The notes under the pieces: model-generated | The model's database searches: none | Seen by the model: only the letters and a program-made list of their open reading frames with translations | Told to the model about the DNA's origin: nothing | Program-made: the position numbers and the translations under genes | DNA from: Pseudomonadaceae bacterium UBA5811 | GTDB lineage: Bacteria; Pseudomonadota; Gammaproteobacteria; Pseudomonadales; Pseudomonadaceae | Direction: 5' to 3' | DNA: 8,618 bases | NCBI GenBank assembly: GCA_002417905.1 | Contig: DIDB01000166.1 | Coordinates: forward strand, 1 to 8,618 | Part shown: piece after piece, positions 1 through 8,457 of the stretch | Position numbering within the stretch: the stretch's first letter is position 1 | Layout: every line of letters begins with the position of its first letter

Positions 1-913
<913 letters not shown>

Positions 914-2368
914 TCAGGCATTCCTCACAGCAGACAGGCTGGCAAACAGCGGACTTTCCAGCAGGCTGGGCACCAAGGCACCAATATCACCCGCCCCCTG
1001 GCAAAGCAGGATATCACCCGGCCGTAACAGCGGTTGCAGCACGGGGGCCAGTTCGGCCCCCCGCTCCACATAAACCGGATCAAGCTGGCCACGCTGGCGG
1101 ATGCTGTGACAGAGATTGCGGCTGTCCGCACCAGGAATAAACGCTTCCCCGGCCGGATAAACCTCCATCAGAACCAGTACATTGGCCTCAGCCAGCACCT
1201 GGACAAAGTCCTCATACAGATCACGGGTCCGGGTAAAGCGGTGCGGCTGGTACACCATCACCAGCCGGCGGCCCGGCCAGCCATCCCGGACCGCCCGGAT
1301 CACTGCAGCCACCTCCCGGGGATGGTGGCCGTAGTCATCTACCAGCATCACGCTGCCACCCGCCACCGGCAACTGGCCGCACACCTGAAAGCGCCGGCCA
1401 ACCCCCTGGAACCCTGCCAGGCCCTGCAATACCGCCGCCTCATCAATGCCCTCATCCACCGCCACCGCCATGGTGGCCAGCGCATTCAGCACATTGTGGG
1501 TGCCCGGCATGTTGACACAGACCTCCAGCGGCGGATGGCCCTGACGCAGCACCCGGAAACGGGTCTGCATGCCCACCTGGCGCACATCTGTGGCCTGCAG
1601 GTCGGCATCCTCCGAAAAGCCATAGGTGATGGTCGGCCGGCCCACCTGGGGCAATAGCTCGCGGACAACCGGATCATCAATGCACAGGACAGCCAGGCCA
1701 TAAAAGGGCAGATTGTGCAGAAAATCGATGAAGGTTTTTTTTAGCCGGCCAAAATCACCATCGTAGGTGTCCATATGGTCAGCATCAATATTGGTGACCA
1801 CCGCCACCATCGGCTGCAGGTGCAGGAAGCTGGCATCACTTTCATCAGCTTCGGCAATCAGGTAACGGCTGCTGCCCAGCTGGGCATTGGTTCCGGCGGC
1901 AGTCAGGCGCCCGCCAATCACAAAGGTCGGATCCAGCCCCCCCGCGGCAAATACCGAGGCCAGCAGGCTGGTGGTGGTTGTCTTGCCATGGGTTCCAGCC
2001 ACGGCAATGCCGTGCCGGTAACGCATCAGCTCGGCTAGCATCTCGGCCCGGCGCACCACCGGAATCCGTCTCTCCAGAGCAGCAGCCACCTCGGGGTTGG
2101 CCGCATTGATCGCGCTGGAAACCACCACAACATCAGCCTGGTCGATATTCCGGGCCTGATGGCCAATGCTGATCCGGGCACCAAAGTGCTCCAGACGCTG
2201 TGTTGAGGCCGAAACCCGAAGGTCAGAGCCAGACACCTCGTAACCCAGATTCAGCAGCACCTCGGCAATGCCACACATGCCCACCCCGCCGATGCCCACA
2301 AAATGGATGCGGCGGATCCGCCGCATCCGGCGGACTTCCGCCCGGACTGCTTCAGGCGATTTGGCCAC
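914..2368 (-). CDS. murC: MurC, UDP-MurNAc:L-alanine ligase (GTG start)
   Basis: A 484-residue cytoplasmic Mur ligase that adds L-Ala to UDP-MurNAc, the first peptide step. Motifs (numbered from the GTG): [18 protein letters not shown] (21-38) in the UDP-binding domain, [16 protein letters not shown] (124-139) as P-loop, [10 protein letters not shown] (172-181), [12 protein letters not shown] (191-202), [16 protein letters not shown] (293-308), [11 protein letters not shown] (343-353) and [16 protein letters not shown] (373-388). GTG at 2368 is preferred because GGAGGT lies 5 nt upstream and the resulting N-terminus MAKSPEAV resembles the Pseudomonas MurC start, which has about a dozen residues before MRRIRRIHF. 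The alternative ATG at 2326 (Met15) would give 470 residues and a 25-nt gap after murG. The stop TGA is followed directly by the ddlB ATG. An A8 run in codons 209-212 (CTA AAA AAA ACC) leaves the frame intact. Confidence 0.96.
   Translation of the reverse strand: MAKSPEAVRAEVRRMRRIRRIHFVGIGGVGMCGIAEVLLNLGYEVSGSDLRVSASTQRLEHFGARISIGHQARNIDQADVVVVSSAINAANPEVAAALERRIPVVRRAEMLAELMRYRHGIAVAGTHGKTTTTSLLASVFAAGGLDPTFVIGGRLTAAGTNAQLGSSRYLIAEADESDASFLHLQPMVAVVTNIDADHMDTYDGDFGRLKKTFIDFLHNLPFYGLAVLCIDDPVVRELLPQVGRPTITYGFSEDADLQATDVRQVGMQTRFRVLRQGHPPLEVCVNMPGTHNVLNALATMAVAVDEGIDEAAVLQGLAGFQGVGRRFQVCGQLPVAGGSVMLVDDYGHHPREVAAVIRAVRDGWPGRRLVMVYQPHRFTRTRDLYEDFVQVLAEANVLVLMEVYPAGEAFIPGADSRNLCHSIRQRGQLDPVYVERGAELAPVLQPLLRPGDILLCQGAGDIGALVPSLLESPLFASLSAVRNA
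2305..2328. repeat. 24-bp perfect palindrome in the murC 5' coding region
   Basis: The 24 bases are fully self-complementary, centred on GGATCC (2314-2319). They encode MurC residues 14-22, a run of Arg-Arg-Ile/Met units (RMRRIRRIH), and cover the internal ATG at 2326. In the coding sense it is directly preceded by a second small inverted repeat, GGCGG-AAGT-CCGCC. The repetitive Arg codons (CGG CGG ATC CGC CGC) largely account for the symmetry, so a function is uncertain. Confidence 0.9.
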
Positions 2369-3434
2369 GGGCCACCTCCAGACACTGGTCAACGACATCA
2401 CGGGTAGCCGCTGGCCGGGCCAGCTGGCGGGCGGCAGTGCCCATGGCCGCCAGGTGGCCCGGATCATCCAGTACAGACGTCAGCCGGGCCACCAGCAGTT
2501 CGGGTGTGGTTTCTGCCTGGACCAGCAGGACAGCAGCCCCCGCACCGGCCAGATGACCTGCATTCAGCCGCTGGTGATCATCAATGGCATGGGGCAGTGG
2601 CACCAGAAAAGCAGGCAGCCCCACAGCAGCCAGCTCGCTGACCGTCAGGGCACCGGAACGGCAGATCACCAGATCAGCCCAGGCGTAAGCTTCCGCCATA
2701 TCACTGATAAATGGCACTACCCGGGCATCAACCCCGGCCTGCTGATAACGCTGGCCGGTCAAGGCATCATGCTGGCGCCCAGCCTGGTGCAGCACCTCGG
2801 GGCGCCGGTCCGCCGGAACCAGAGACAGCGACCGGGGCAACAGCCGGTTCAGCGGCTCAGCCCCCAGGCTGCCGCCCAGCACCAGCAGACGTACAGGCCG
2901 GCCCACGGGTGGCCGCCGCTCTCCGGCCAGGGCAAACAGGGCTTCGCGCACCGGATTGCCCGTGGTGTGACACTTCGGGGCAGATGCAAAGGTTCCGGGA
3001 AATCCCTCACAGATCCGGGCAGCCAGCGGCGCCAGACAACGGTTGGCCGTGCCAGCCACCGCATTCTGCTCATGAATCACCAGTGGTACTCCGGCCAGTC
3101 GGGCAGCCAGCCCACCCGGGCCGGTCACATAGCCCCCCAGCCCCAGCACACAGACCGGCTGCAGCTGACGGACCAGCCGCCAGGCCTGATACAGGGCCCC
3201 CAGCAGTTGCACGAGCGCTTTCAGCAGGTCCAGCGGACTTTTGCCACGCAGGCCACTGACCGGAATCCGGTGCAGCGGCAGACCGGCTGCAGGAACCAGC
3301 TCATTTTCGATGCCCCGGGGCGTACCCAGCCAGTGCACCTGGTAGCCCCTGGCCTGAAACTCCCGGGCGCAGGCCAGTGCCGGAAAAACATGCCCTCCGG
3401 TACCTCCGGCCATGATCAGCACATTAGCGGTCAT
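2352..3434 (-). CDS. murG: MurG, lipid II synthase (UDP-GlcNAc transferase)
   Basis: A 360-residue GT-B fold glycosyltransferase, peripheral on the inner face of the cytoplasmic membrane, transferring GlcNAc from UDP-GlcNAc to lipid I. Motifs in order: [11 protein letters not shown] (10-20), [11 protein letters not shown] (61-71), [15 protein letters not shown] (97-111), [12 protein letters not shown] (121-132), [10 protein letters not shown] (158-167), [10 protein letters not shown] (187-196) opening the C-terminal lobe, [18 protein letters not shown] (258-275) whose Glu267 matches the UDP-GlcNAc ribose-binding Glu, and [14 protein letters not shown] (279-292). Length matches E. coli MurG (355). 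The ATG at 3434 is preceded by GGGAGG with 6-nt spacing and overlaps ftsW by 11 nt; the longer frame upstream is Arg/Pro-rich and does not resemble the family. Its 3' end overlaps the proposed murC GTG start by 17 nt. Confidence 0.97.
   Translation of the reverse strand: MTANVLIMAGGTGGHVFPALACAREFQARGYQVHWLGTPRGIENELVPAAGLPLHRIPVSGLRGKSPLDLLKALVQLLGALYQAWRLVRQLQPVCVLGLGGYVTGPGGLAARLAGVPLVIHEQNAVAGTANRCLAPLAARICEGFPGTFASAPKCHTTGNPVREALFALAGERRPPVGRPVRLLVLGGSLGAEPLNRLLPRSLSLVPADRRPEVLHQAGRQHDALTGQRYQQAGVDARVVPFISDMAEAYAWADLVICRSGALTVSELAAVGLPAFLVPLPHAIDDHQRLNAGHLAGAGAAVLLVQAETTPELLVARLTSVLDDPGHLAAMGTAARQLARPAATRDVVDQCLEVARGQIA
2374..2379 (-). promoter_or_regulatory. Shine-Dalgarno deciding the murC GTG start
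   Basis: GGAGGT on the minus strand lies inside the 3' end of murG, 5 nt before GTG 2368-2366. By comparison, the alternative ATG at 2326 has only GGAAG, which sits in a possible small hairpin. This site favours the GTG. The 11-mer GGAGGTGGCCC, followed by GTG here, recurs exactly before the murF ATG. Confidence 0.75.
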
Positions 3435-4641
3435 GCAAGGCCTCCCTGCCGGCCGCAGCACGGGGCGGGCGGGCGGCCTGATGCTCCGGCACCAGCCCCT
3501 GCCGGCTCTCCCACTCAATCCGCAACAGTATTGCCATGCTGGCGCAGGTCACCACCAGGGAACTCCCCCCATAACTGAGAAACGGCAATGTCAGGCCCTT
3601 GGTGGGCAGCAGCCCCACATTCACCCCGACATTGATCAGAAACTGGCCTATCCACAAAAATGACATGCCCCAGGCGATATAGGCACCAAAGAAATTGCCG
3701 GCTTTTTCAGCCCACAGGCCGATAAACAGGCCACGGATGCCCACAAAAGCAAACAGTGCCACGGTCAGCAAAGCCCCCACCGCCCCCAGCTCCTCGGCCA
3801 GCACCGAGAACACAAAGTCGGTATGAGCTTCCGGCAGGAAGAACTGCTTCTGCACGCTGTTGCCCAGCCCCAGCCCCAGCCACTCACCCCGGCCAAAGGC
3901 AATCAGCGCCTGGGTCAGCTGATAACCGGCGCCATACTGGTCCGCCCAGGGATCAGTAAAAGTAATCAGCCGCTGCATCCGGTAGGACTGGCTCTGCACC
4001 AGCACATAGACCGCACCGATGGCGGCCGCCACCATCAGCCCAAAACGCAGCAGTCCAGCCCCGCCCAGAAACAGCATGGCGACCGCAGCCCCCATCATCA
4101 CTACCGTGGCACCGAAGTCCGGCTCCATCAACAGCAGAAAGGCCAGTGGCAGCAGAATGAAAAAGGGTTTGAAAAAGCCCCACCAGCTGTTGCGGACATC
4201 CTCCTGGCGGCGCACCAGATAGCCGGCCAGGTAAATAATCACAAATACCTTGGCCAGCTCCGAGGGCTGCACGTTAAAAAAGCCAAAGCCGATCCAGCGC
4301 ATCGAGCCATTAACCTCGCGGCCCAGCCCAGGCACCAGTACCGCCACCAGCAGCAGCACGGCCGCCAGCAGCAACGGCCCGCTCAAGCGCAACCAGGTGG
4401 CCACGGGCACCAGCAGCGTCATCATGGCAGCCGCCAGCCCCAGAATGACGTAAACCAGATGGCGGATCAGGTAATACAGGGTATTTCCGGTGTTGGCCGC
4501 CGCCACTTCCGATGAAGCCGAGGCAATCATGACCAGTCCCAGGCCCAGCAGGGCCAGACAACCTGCCAGCATGGGAAAGTCCAGATCCATGCCCCCCCGG
4601 TTGAACAGGGGCGATGGATGGCGGCGCAGGAAAGCCAGCAT
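3424..4641 (-). CDS. ftsW: FtsW, septal SEDS peptidoglycan polymerase
   Basis: A 405-residue SEDS-family integral membrane glycosyltransferase that polymerises lipid II at the division septum, working with its transpeptidase partner FtsI (PBP3), whose gene would be expected upstream of murE. About ten hydrophobic segments are visible between residues 22 and 375. The large loop contains VQPSELAK (124-131), FGRGEWLGLGLGNSVQK (249-265) and PEAHTDFVFSVLAEELG (270-286). The Asp of HTD is residue 275, the catalytic Asp position reported for Pseudomonas FtsW. The C-terminal signature LPTKGLTLPFLSYGGSS spans 345-361. Its location between murD and murG separates FtsW from its paralogue RodA. The ATG at 4641 forms a TGATG junction with murD, and GGGAGGG lies 6 nt upstream. 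A cytoplasmic tail rich in Arg and Ala ends the protein; its last codons overlap murG by 11 nt and end in TAA. Confidence 0.97.
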   Translation of the reverse strand: MLAFLRRHPSPLFNRGGMDLDFPMLAGCLALLGLGLVMIASASSEVAAANTGNTLYYLIRHLVYVILGLAAAMMTLLVPVATWLRLSGPLLLAAVLLLVAVLVPGLGREVNGSMRWIGFGFFNVQPSELAKVFVIIYLAGYLVRRQEDVRNSWWGFFKPFFILLPLAFLLLMEPDFGATVVMMGAAVAMLFLGGAGLLRFGLMVAAAIGAVYVLVQSQSYRMQRLITFTDPWADQYGAGYQLTQALIAFGRGEWLGLGLGNSVQKQFFLPEAHTDFVFSVLAEELGAVGALLTVALFAFVGIRGLFIGLWAEKAGNFFGAYIAWGMSFLWIGQFLINVGVNVGLLPTKGLTLPFLSYGGSSLVVTCASMAILLRIEWESRQGLVPEHQAARPPRAAAGREALHDR

Positions 4642-5987
4642 CAGTTGCCCTCCCGGACTGCGGCAGCAAACACCCGGCCGCGCTCTTCAAAATTCCGGAA
4701 CATGTCCAGGCTGGCACAGGCGGGCGACAGCAGCACGGCATCCCCCGGCATGGCCAGCTGCCGGGCCTGTTGCACAGCATCCGCCATGCTGCGGGCCTCC
4801 TGCAGGGGCACCGTACCTGCCAGTGCCTGGCGCAGCAGCCCGGCATCCCGGCCCAGCAGCACCACAGCCCGGCAATAGCGGGCTACCGCCGCATGCAATG
4901 GCAAAAAATCGGCCCCTTTGCCATCCCCCCCGGCAATCAGCACCAGCTTTCCGCAAAGGTCAGCCCCCAGCCCCTCGATCGCCGCCAGAGCCGCGCCCAC
5001 ATTGGTGGCCTCGGAGTCATCGTAATAAGCCACCCCATCCTGCTCCGCCACCCACTGGCAGCGATGGGGCAACCCGGCAAAGGCCTGCAGGGCGGCCAGC
5101 ATTGCGGGCAGCGGCAGGCCGGCAGCCCGGCCCAGCGCCAGCGCCGCCAGAGCATTGGCCTGGTTATGGACACCCCGGATACGCAGCGCGCTGACTGGCA
5201 GCAGCGCTTGCCCGTCAAGCCCCAGATGCAGCTCACCCGCCTGCCGGACCAGACCAAATCCCTCAGCCGGCTGCTCCTGCAGGCCAAAAGAACTGATCCG
5301 GCAGCCTGATGGCACCAGGTCCGGAGTACTGGCCGGATCATCCCGGTTAATCACAATCTGCCGGGCCTGGCGGAAAATCCGCTGCTTGGCCTGGCGGTAA
5401 GCCTCAAGGTCCGCATAGCGGTCCATGTGATCCTCACCAAGGTTCAGGCAGGTAGCCACTGCGGCACCCAGTGATGCCACAGTTTCCAGCTGGAAACTGG
5501 ACAGCTCCAGCACATAAAGCTGAGCCTGATCATCCAGCAGGTCCAGGGCAGGCGTTCCCAGATTGCCACCCACACCAGCCTTCCAGCCGGCCTGCCGGGC
5601 CATCTCGCCGACCAGGGTCGTTACTGTGCTTTTGGCGTTGGAGCCGGTAATCGCCACGATGGGAGCCCGGGCCTGGCGGACAAACAGCTCAATATCCCCG
5701 GACAGCCGCACCCCATGCCGGGCTGCTTCCTGCAAAGCAGGTGTACTCAGAGGCAGGCCCGGGCTGACCAGCAGCTCCCCGGCCTGTTGCAGAAAGGCCG
5801 GATCCAGTTCACCACAATGCACCTCCACCCCGGGAAATTCCCGCTGCAGGCTGGGCAGCTCCGGCGGAGCCAGCCGGGTATCCGCCACGGCAAATGGCAG
5901 CTGATGTCTGGCCAGATAACGGACCGCCGACAGTCCACTCCTGCCAAGGCCCACAACAATGCGGTACGGACTGGAAGCAACAGGCAT
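4641..5987 (-). CDS. murD: MurD, UDP-MurNAc-L-alanine:D-glutamate ligase
   Basis: A 448-residue cytoplasmic Mur ligase adding D-Glu to UDP-MurNAc-L-Ala. Domains in order: N-terminal Rossmann-like UDP-binding domain beginning RIVVGLGRSGLS (9-20); central ATPase domain with P-loop GSNAKSTVTTLVGEM (115-129, Lys119), ELSSFQLET (161-169), NLGEDHMDRY (182-191) and YRQAKQRIF (197-205), whose Lys201 matches the carbamylated Lys of E. coli MurD; C-terminal domain with HRCQWV (308-313), AGGDGKGADF (352-361) and SPACASLDMFRNFEERG (421-437). The P-loop GSNAKS, with Ala in place of the usual Gly, also occurs in Pseudomonas MurD as I recall it. One oddity is DDSEATN at 323-329, where MurD normally has DDSKATN (E. 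coli Lys319); see findings. The ATG at 5987 lies 5 nt after the mraY stop, with GAGGT 7 nt upstream overlapping that stop. The 3' end makes a TGATG junction with ftsW. Confidence 0.97.
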   Translation of the reverse strand: MPVASSPYRIVVGLGRSGLSAVRYLARHQLPFAVADTRLAPPELPSLQREFPGVEVHCGELDPAFLQQAGELLVSPGLPLSTPALQEAARHGVRLSGDIELFVRQARAPIVAITGSNAKSTVTTLVGEMARQAGWKAGVGGNLGTPALDLLDDQAQLYVLELSSFQLETVASLGAAVATCLNLGEDHMDRYADLEAYRQAKQRIFRQARQIVINRDDPASTPDLVPSGCRISSFGLQEQPAEGFGLVRQAGELHLGLDGQALLPVSALRIRGVHNQANALAALALGRAAGLPLPAMLAALQAFAGLPHRCQWVAEQDGVAYYDDSEATNVGAALAAIEGLGADLCGKLVLIAGGDGKGADFLPLHAAVARYCRAVVLLGRDAGLLRQALAGTVPLQEARSMADAVQQARQLAMPGDAVLLSPACASLDMFRNFEERGRVFAAAVREGN

Positions 5988-5992
5988 GACGG

Positions 5993-7075
5993 CTACCTCA
6001 GTTTCAGGGTGGCCAGGCCAACCAGCACCAGAATCACGGTAATGATCCAGAAACGGACAATCACCCGGGGCTCCGGCCAGCCTTTCAGCTCGAAATGGTG
6101 ATGGATAGGTGCCATCCGGAACACCCGCCTGCCGGTCAGCTTGAACGAGGCCACCTGGATCATTACCGACAGGGTTTCCATGACAAACACCCCACCCATG
6201 ATGAACAGCACGACCTCCTGGCGGACGATCACGGCAATGGTACCCAGTGCTGCCCCCAGCGCCAGGGCGCCCACGTCGCCCATGAACACCTGGGCCGGAT
6301 AGGTGTTGAACCACAGAAAGCCCAGCCCGGCACCAATCAGGGCACCACAGAACACCACCAGCTCGCCGGCGCCCGGCACATAGGGAATCAGCAGGTATTC
6401 GGCAAAGCGGATGTTGCCGGACAGGTAACAGAACACCCCCAGCGCGCCCCCCACCATGACCGTGGGCATGATGGCCAGCCCGTCCAGCCCATCCGTCAGA
6501 TTCACCGCATTGCTGGAGCCGACGATCACAAAGTAGCTCAGGACAATAAAGCCCAGCCCCAGGGGGATCTCGATGTTTTTCAGCAACGGCAGGATCAGCG
6601 TGGTTTCAGCCGGTGTATCCGCCGTGACATACAGGAACAGGGCCGCCAGCAGACCAAATACTGACTGCCAGAAATACTTCCAGCGGCTGGGCAGGCCCCG
6701 GGAATTTTTCTCGATCACCTTGCGGTAATCGTCCACCCAGCCGATGGCACCGAACAGCAGGGTTACTACCAGCACCACCCAGACATGACGGCTGGACAGG
6801 TCTGCCCACAGCAGGGTGCTGATGGCAATGGAAGACAGGATCAGTGCGCCGCCCATGGTCGGCGTGCCTTTTTTTGACAGGTGCGACTGCGGACCATCAT
6901 CCCGCACCGTCTGGCCAATCTGGCGCAGCTGCAGGGTGCGGATCATCCAGGGCCCCAGGCAGAGCGACAGGAACAGCGCTGTCAATACACCAAGAATGCC
7001 GCGCAGGGACAGGTACTGGAAAACCGAAAAACCGGTATAGGTATGTTGCAGGTACTCTGCAAGCAGCAGCAGCAT
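5993..7075 (-). CDS. mraY: MraY, phospho-MurNAc-pentapeptide transferase (lipid I synthase)
   Basis: A 360-residue polytopic inner-membrane enzyme, exactly the E. coli length, that transfers phospho-MurNAc-pentapeptide from UDP to undecaprenyl phosphate to form lipid I. About ten hydrophobic segments can be followed through the protein. The catalytic acidic residues fall at the E. coli positions: D115 and D116 in GWVDDYRK, and D267 in [11 protein letters not shown]. The cytoplasmic loop HHHFELKGW is at 325-333, and [15 protein letters not shown] at 186-200 is also a family signature. The start ATG (7075-7073) sits in a TGATG junction with the murF stop, with GGAGA 7 nt upstream; in-frame ATGs further upstream fall inside murF and lack family-like sequence. 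Five bases separate its TAG stop from murD. No missing residues or frame disruption are seen. Confidence 0.98.
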   Translation of the reverse strand: MLLLLAEYLQHTYTGFSVFQYLSLRGILGVLTALFLSLCLGPWMIRTLQLRQIGQTVRDDGPQSHLSKKGTPTMGGALILSSIAISTLLWADLSSRHVWVVLVVTLLFGAIGWVDDYRKVIEKNSRGLPSRWKYFWQSVFGLLAALFLYVTADTPAETTLILPLLKNIEIPLGLGFIVLSYFVIVGSSNAVNLTDGLDGLAIMPTVMVGGALGVFCYLSGNIRFAEYLLIPYVPGAGELVVFCGALIGAGLGFLWFNTYPAQVFMGDVGALALGAALGTIAVIVRQEVVLFIMGGVFVMETLSVMIQVASFKLTGRRVFRMAPIHHHFELKGWPEPRVIVRFWIITVILVLVGLATLKLR

Positions 7076-8457
7076 CAGTGTTTCTCCATGGCAGCTTCGC
7101 CCAGCGCGGCAACAACCCGGTCCATTGCCGCACTCCGGGAACCTTTGACAAGTAGGGTCATACCAGCCTGACATTCAGCCTGCAGGGCCCGGATCAGGCT
7201 GGCCTGGTCGGCAAAATGCCGGCCGCCCCGGCCAAAGGCGGCCACCGCGTGATGCATCAGCGGCCCGACAGCCCACAGTGCATCCACCCGGCCCCGGGCA
7301 TAGGCCCCGACGTCCCGGTGGCCCTGCTCTGCCCAGTCGCCCAGCTCGCCCATATCCCCGAGCACCAGCAGGGTCTGCCCGCCGGAAAAGCCCGCCAGAA
7401 TATCGATAGCCGCGCACATTGCAACAGGATTCGCATTGTAGCTGTCATCAATCAGCCGGATACCCCCCAGCCGCCGGCTGACTGCCGTGCGCCCCCGCAC
7501 GGGCTGCATGGCCTGCAGCCCGGCAACAATCTGTGCCAGATCAATGTCCAGTGCGCTGGCCGCCGCCGCCGCCGCCAGCGCATTGGCCACGTTATGCCGG
7601 CCCAGCAGTGCCAGCTGTACAAACTGGCTGCCTGATGGCCCGACCAGCCGGAACCCCGGACAGCCCTGGGCATCCAGGGTAATGGCCTCGGCCCGGAAGT
7701 CGGCTCCGGGAGCCTGCAGGGCAAAGCTGAGCACCAGCTTTCCGGCAGCCCGTTGCCGCCAGAGAGAAAAGGCCGGATCATCCCGGTTCAGGACCGCGAT
7801 GCCCTGTGCGTCCAGCCCCTCCAGAATCTCGCCCTTGGCCCTGACAATATTTTCCGGCCCCCCAAAGGCGCCCACATGGGCAGTACCCGCATTGGTAATC
7901 ACGCTGACCCGGGGCCGGACCAGCCCCACGGTGTAAGCAATGTCACCCACGGCCGAGGCCCCCAGTTCAATAACGGCTGCCCGGTGCTCCGCAGACAGCT
8001 CCAGCAGGGTCAATGGCACACCCAGCTCATTGTTCAGATTGCCACGGGTAGCCAGTACAGCCTGTGCCGGACCCGGCGCCTGACGCAGGATGCTGGCCAG
8101 CATTTCCTTGACCGTGGTCTTGCCACTGGAGCCGGTCACAGCCACTACCGGCCCGGCAAAAGCCAGCCGGTTCAGGGCCGCCAGCTGGCCCAGGGCCCGC
8201 CGGGTATCGGCTACCTGTAACAGCGGTAGCGGCGCCGGGTCAACCGGGCGGGAGACCAGTGCAGCCACCGCCCCACGCCCCGCGACTTCAGCCAGATAGG
8301 CATGACCATCAAAGCGCGGCCCGTCCAGGGCCACAAACAGCTGACCGGGCTGCAGGGTACGGCTGTCGGTACTGACCGAGCAGAAACGGGCATCCACCCC
8401 CGGCAGATGGCCAGCCAGCGGAGTGGCGATCCCGGACAGGGTCATGGGCTCAAGCAT
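7075..8457 (-). CDS. murF: MurF, UDP-MurNAc-tripeptide:D-Ala-D-Ala ligase
   Basis: A 460-residue cytoplasmic Mur ligase that joins D-Ala-D-Ala to UDP-MurNAc-tripeptide using ATP, completing the pentapeptide. Visible motifs: STDSR at 29-33 in the N-terminal UDP-binding domain, the P-loop [11 protein letters not shown] at 109-119, AKGEIL at 207-212, the [15 protein letters not shown] segment around 284-298, DDSYNANP at 337-344 at the start of the C-terminal domain, and [10 protein letters not shown] at 437-446 near the end. Length matches the family (about 450-460). The ATG at 8457 is chosen because GGAGGT lies 5 nt upstream and the N-terminus MLEPMTLS resembles the Pseudomonas MurF start as I remember it; an in-frame ATG four codons later (8445) is less likely. 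The start lies inside murE (8-nt overlap), and the stop TGA shares one base with the mraY ATG. An Ala run at 295-300 is encoded by a GCC/GGC triplet repeat. Confidence 0.97.
   Translation of the reverse strand: MLEPMTLSGIATPLAGHLPGVDARFCSVSTDSRTLQPGQLFVALDGPRFDGHAYLAEVAGRGAVAALVSRPVDPAPLPLLQVADTRRALGQLAALNRLAFAGPVVAVTGSSGKTTVKEMLASILRQAPGPAQAVLATRGNLNNELGVPLTLLELSAEHRAAVIELGASAVGDIAYTVGLVRPRVSVITNAGTAHVGAFGGPENIVRAKGEILEGLDAQGIAVLNRDDPAFSLWRQRAAGKLVLSFALQAPGADFRAEAITLDAQGCPGFRLVGPSGSQFVQLALLGRHNVANALAAAAAASALDIDLAQIVAGLQAMQPVRGRTAVSRRLGGIRLIDDSYNANPVAMCAAIDILAGFSGGQTLLVLGDMGELGDWAEQGHRDVGAYARGRVDALWAVGPLMHHAVAAFGRGGRHFADQASLIRALQAECQAGMTLLVKGSRSAAMDRVVAALGEAAMEKH
7559..7576. repeat. Six-unit GCC trinucleotide repeat in murF
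   Basis: Six tandem GCC units on the plus strand (GGC in the coding sense, read in frame as GCG/GCC) encode the Ala run at MurF residues 295-300. An Ala-rich stretch is common after the HN(V/I)ANALAA motif in MurF, so this is probably ordinary coding composition. Slippage would change Ala number without breaking the frame. Confidence 0.85.

Noticed and set aside
1735..1742. A8 run in murC forming CTA AAA AAA ACC, a possible -1 slippery heptamer
   Set aside because: The codons encode a conserved Leu-Lys-Lys-Thr-Phe segment. A -1 shift reaches a stop after about 19 codons and would give a roughly 230-residue truncated MurC with no plausible function. No downstream stimulatory structure was evident.
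2268..3578. A 436-codon plus-strand open frame opposite murG and the ends of murC and ftsW
   Set aside because: Its translation is rich in Gln, Pro, Arg and Gly, has no recognisable motif and lies antisense to clear MurG. Long antisense frames are expected in GC-rich genes with strong codon bias. The other plus-strand frames (for example 1034-1657, 3823-4515, 4614-5309, 6095-6664) were rejected for the same reason.
4644..6314. Upstream extension of the murD frame to an ATG at 6314
   Set aside because: The extra 109 residues lie inside mraY in another frame, have no Mur ligase similarity, and the ATG at 5987 has a suitable Shine-Dalgarno and a family-like N-terminus.
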